From Pseudorhodoferax soli (lineage in GTDB: Bacteria; Pseudomonadota; Gammaproteobacteria; Burkholderiales; Burkholderiaceae_C): a DNA stretch of 64,000 nt. Positions 63,791 to 64,000 of this stretch are shown in pieces. A program made the position numbers and the translations under genes. Under the pieces are notes generated by a model. It was not told the DNA's origin, made no database searches, and worked only from the letters and a program-made list of their open reading frames with translations. The stretch is taken from the NCBI RefSeq assembly GCF_003337555.1, contig NZ_QPJK01000006.1, positions 248,001 to 312,000 of the forward strand, written 5' to 3'. Every line of letters begins with the position of its first letter. Position 1 is the stretch's first letter.

Positions 63791-64000
63791 GGCGAGACCC
63801 TCACCGCGGTGATGGCGCCGGCAGGGCGCGGCATCGCGCGTGGAACCACTGGTGCGGAAACGATGGCGTCCGCCGGGAGGCTTCGGTACACCTTCCAGGC
63901 ATAGGTGGCACGTGCGCGTGTGCAGGCCTCGCCCTTGAGCTGGGTGCACGCGGCGTTGTAGGCTCCCACGGCGTCCCAGTTCCTGCCGTGTCGTGCGAAC
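63787..64000 (-). CDS. Lytic transglycosylase (SLT domain), C-terminal part only
   Basis: The last 70 codons of a gene that starts outside the window. The visible part reads FARHGRNWDAVGAYNAAC followed by TRARATYAWKVYRSLPADA, matching the end of SLT-type transglycosylases (the AVGAYN motif lies in the active-site domain of VirB1-like enzymes). Such enzymes open the peptidoglycan for assembly of the transfer apparatus and usually stand at the head of the operon. It overlaps the lipoprotein gene by 4 bases. Confidence 0.75.
   Translation of the reverse strand, partial: FARHGRNWDAVGAYNAACTQLKGEACTRARATYAWKVYRSLPADAIVSAPVVPRAMPRPAGAITAVRVSP

Noticed and set aside
1-64000. CRISPR arrays, IS elements, rRNA, Ku, relaxase or integrase genes
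   Set aside because: No regularly spaced repeats, transposase motifs, rRNA sequence, Ku, relaxase or tyrosine/serine recombinase motifs were seen on either strand.

Overview
The window looks like a high-GC beta-proteobacterial chromosome (Burkholderiales, most likely Comamonadaceae). I base this on gene content, codon style and layout: ETF-QO next to an SDR/thioesterase pair, a short carboxysome-free eutBC operon, scoAB divergent from a PAS-LuxR regulator, tilS next to lysC, and a tRNA-Ser(GCU) after lysC. No species can be named from the sequence alone.

Region 1 (1-16.5 kb) is core metabolism with tight gene spacing. It holds a TRAP transporter (dctP, dctQ, start of dctM), an alanine/sodium symporter of the AGCS family, ETF-ubiquinone oxidoreductase, an SDR plus a hotdog thioesterase, an AhpD-like protein, the ethanolamine cassette (permease, eutB, eutC, divergent AraC regulator), PAS-LuxR/scoAB with a clear palindrome between them, tilS, lysC and tRNA-Ser(GCU). 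Three rho-independent terminators separate units on the minus strand and a fourth follows the tRNA.

Region 2 (16.5-42.2 kb), starting right after the tRNA, is accessory DNA of low coding density. It carries stress-type and sensory genes: a photoactive-yellow-protein-like PAS protein, DUF3597 and DUF3606 proteins, a four-domain DNA ligase D with an N-terminal exonuclease III-like domain, a divergent cupin/MarR pair with a perfect palindrome, a UvrD/Rep-type helicase, a four-PAS hybrid histidine kinase, a PA2169-type four-helix protein, a cardiolipin-synthase-like phospholipase D, a DUF421 membrane protein, two methyl-accepting chemotaxis proteins, and a hydantoin/allantoin-type cassette (NCS1 permease, Asp/Glu/hydantoin racemase, GntR regulator). 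Several 300-900 base stretches have no convincing gene.

Region 3 (42.2-64 kb) is an almost complete F-type conjugative type IV secretion operon on the minus strand. In transcription order: lytic transglycosylase (cut by the window edge), small lipoprotein, pilin TraA, TraL, TraE, TraK, TraB, DsbC, TraV, TraC, a decayed AbiEi/AbiEii toxin-antitoxin remnant, TrbI-like, S26 signal peptidase, a small exported protein, TraW, TraU, TrbC, TraN, a small exported protein, TraF, TraH, TraG. Most junctions overlap by 4-17 bases, as expected for one co-transcribed unit. No relaxase, coupling protein, integrase or replication gene is visible, so whether this belongs to an ICE inserted at the tRNA or to something else is an inference.

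The most unusual items are the ExoIII-LigD fusion, the PYP-like protein whose Tyr42/Glu46/Cys69 equivalents keep PYP spacing, and the frameshifted AbiE module lodged inside the tra operon.
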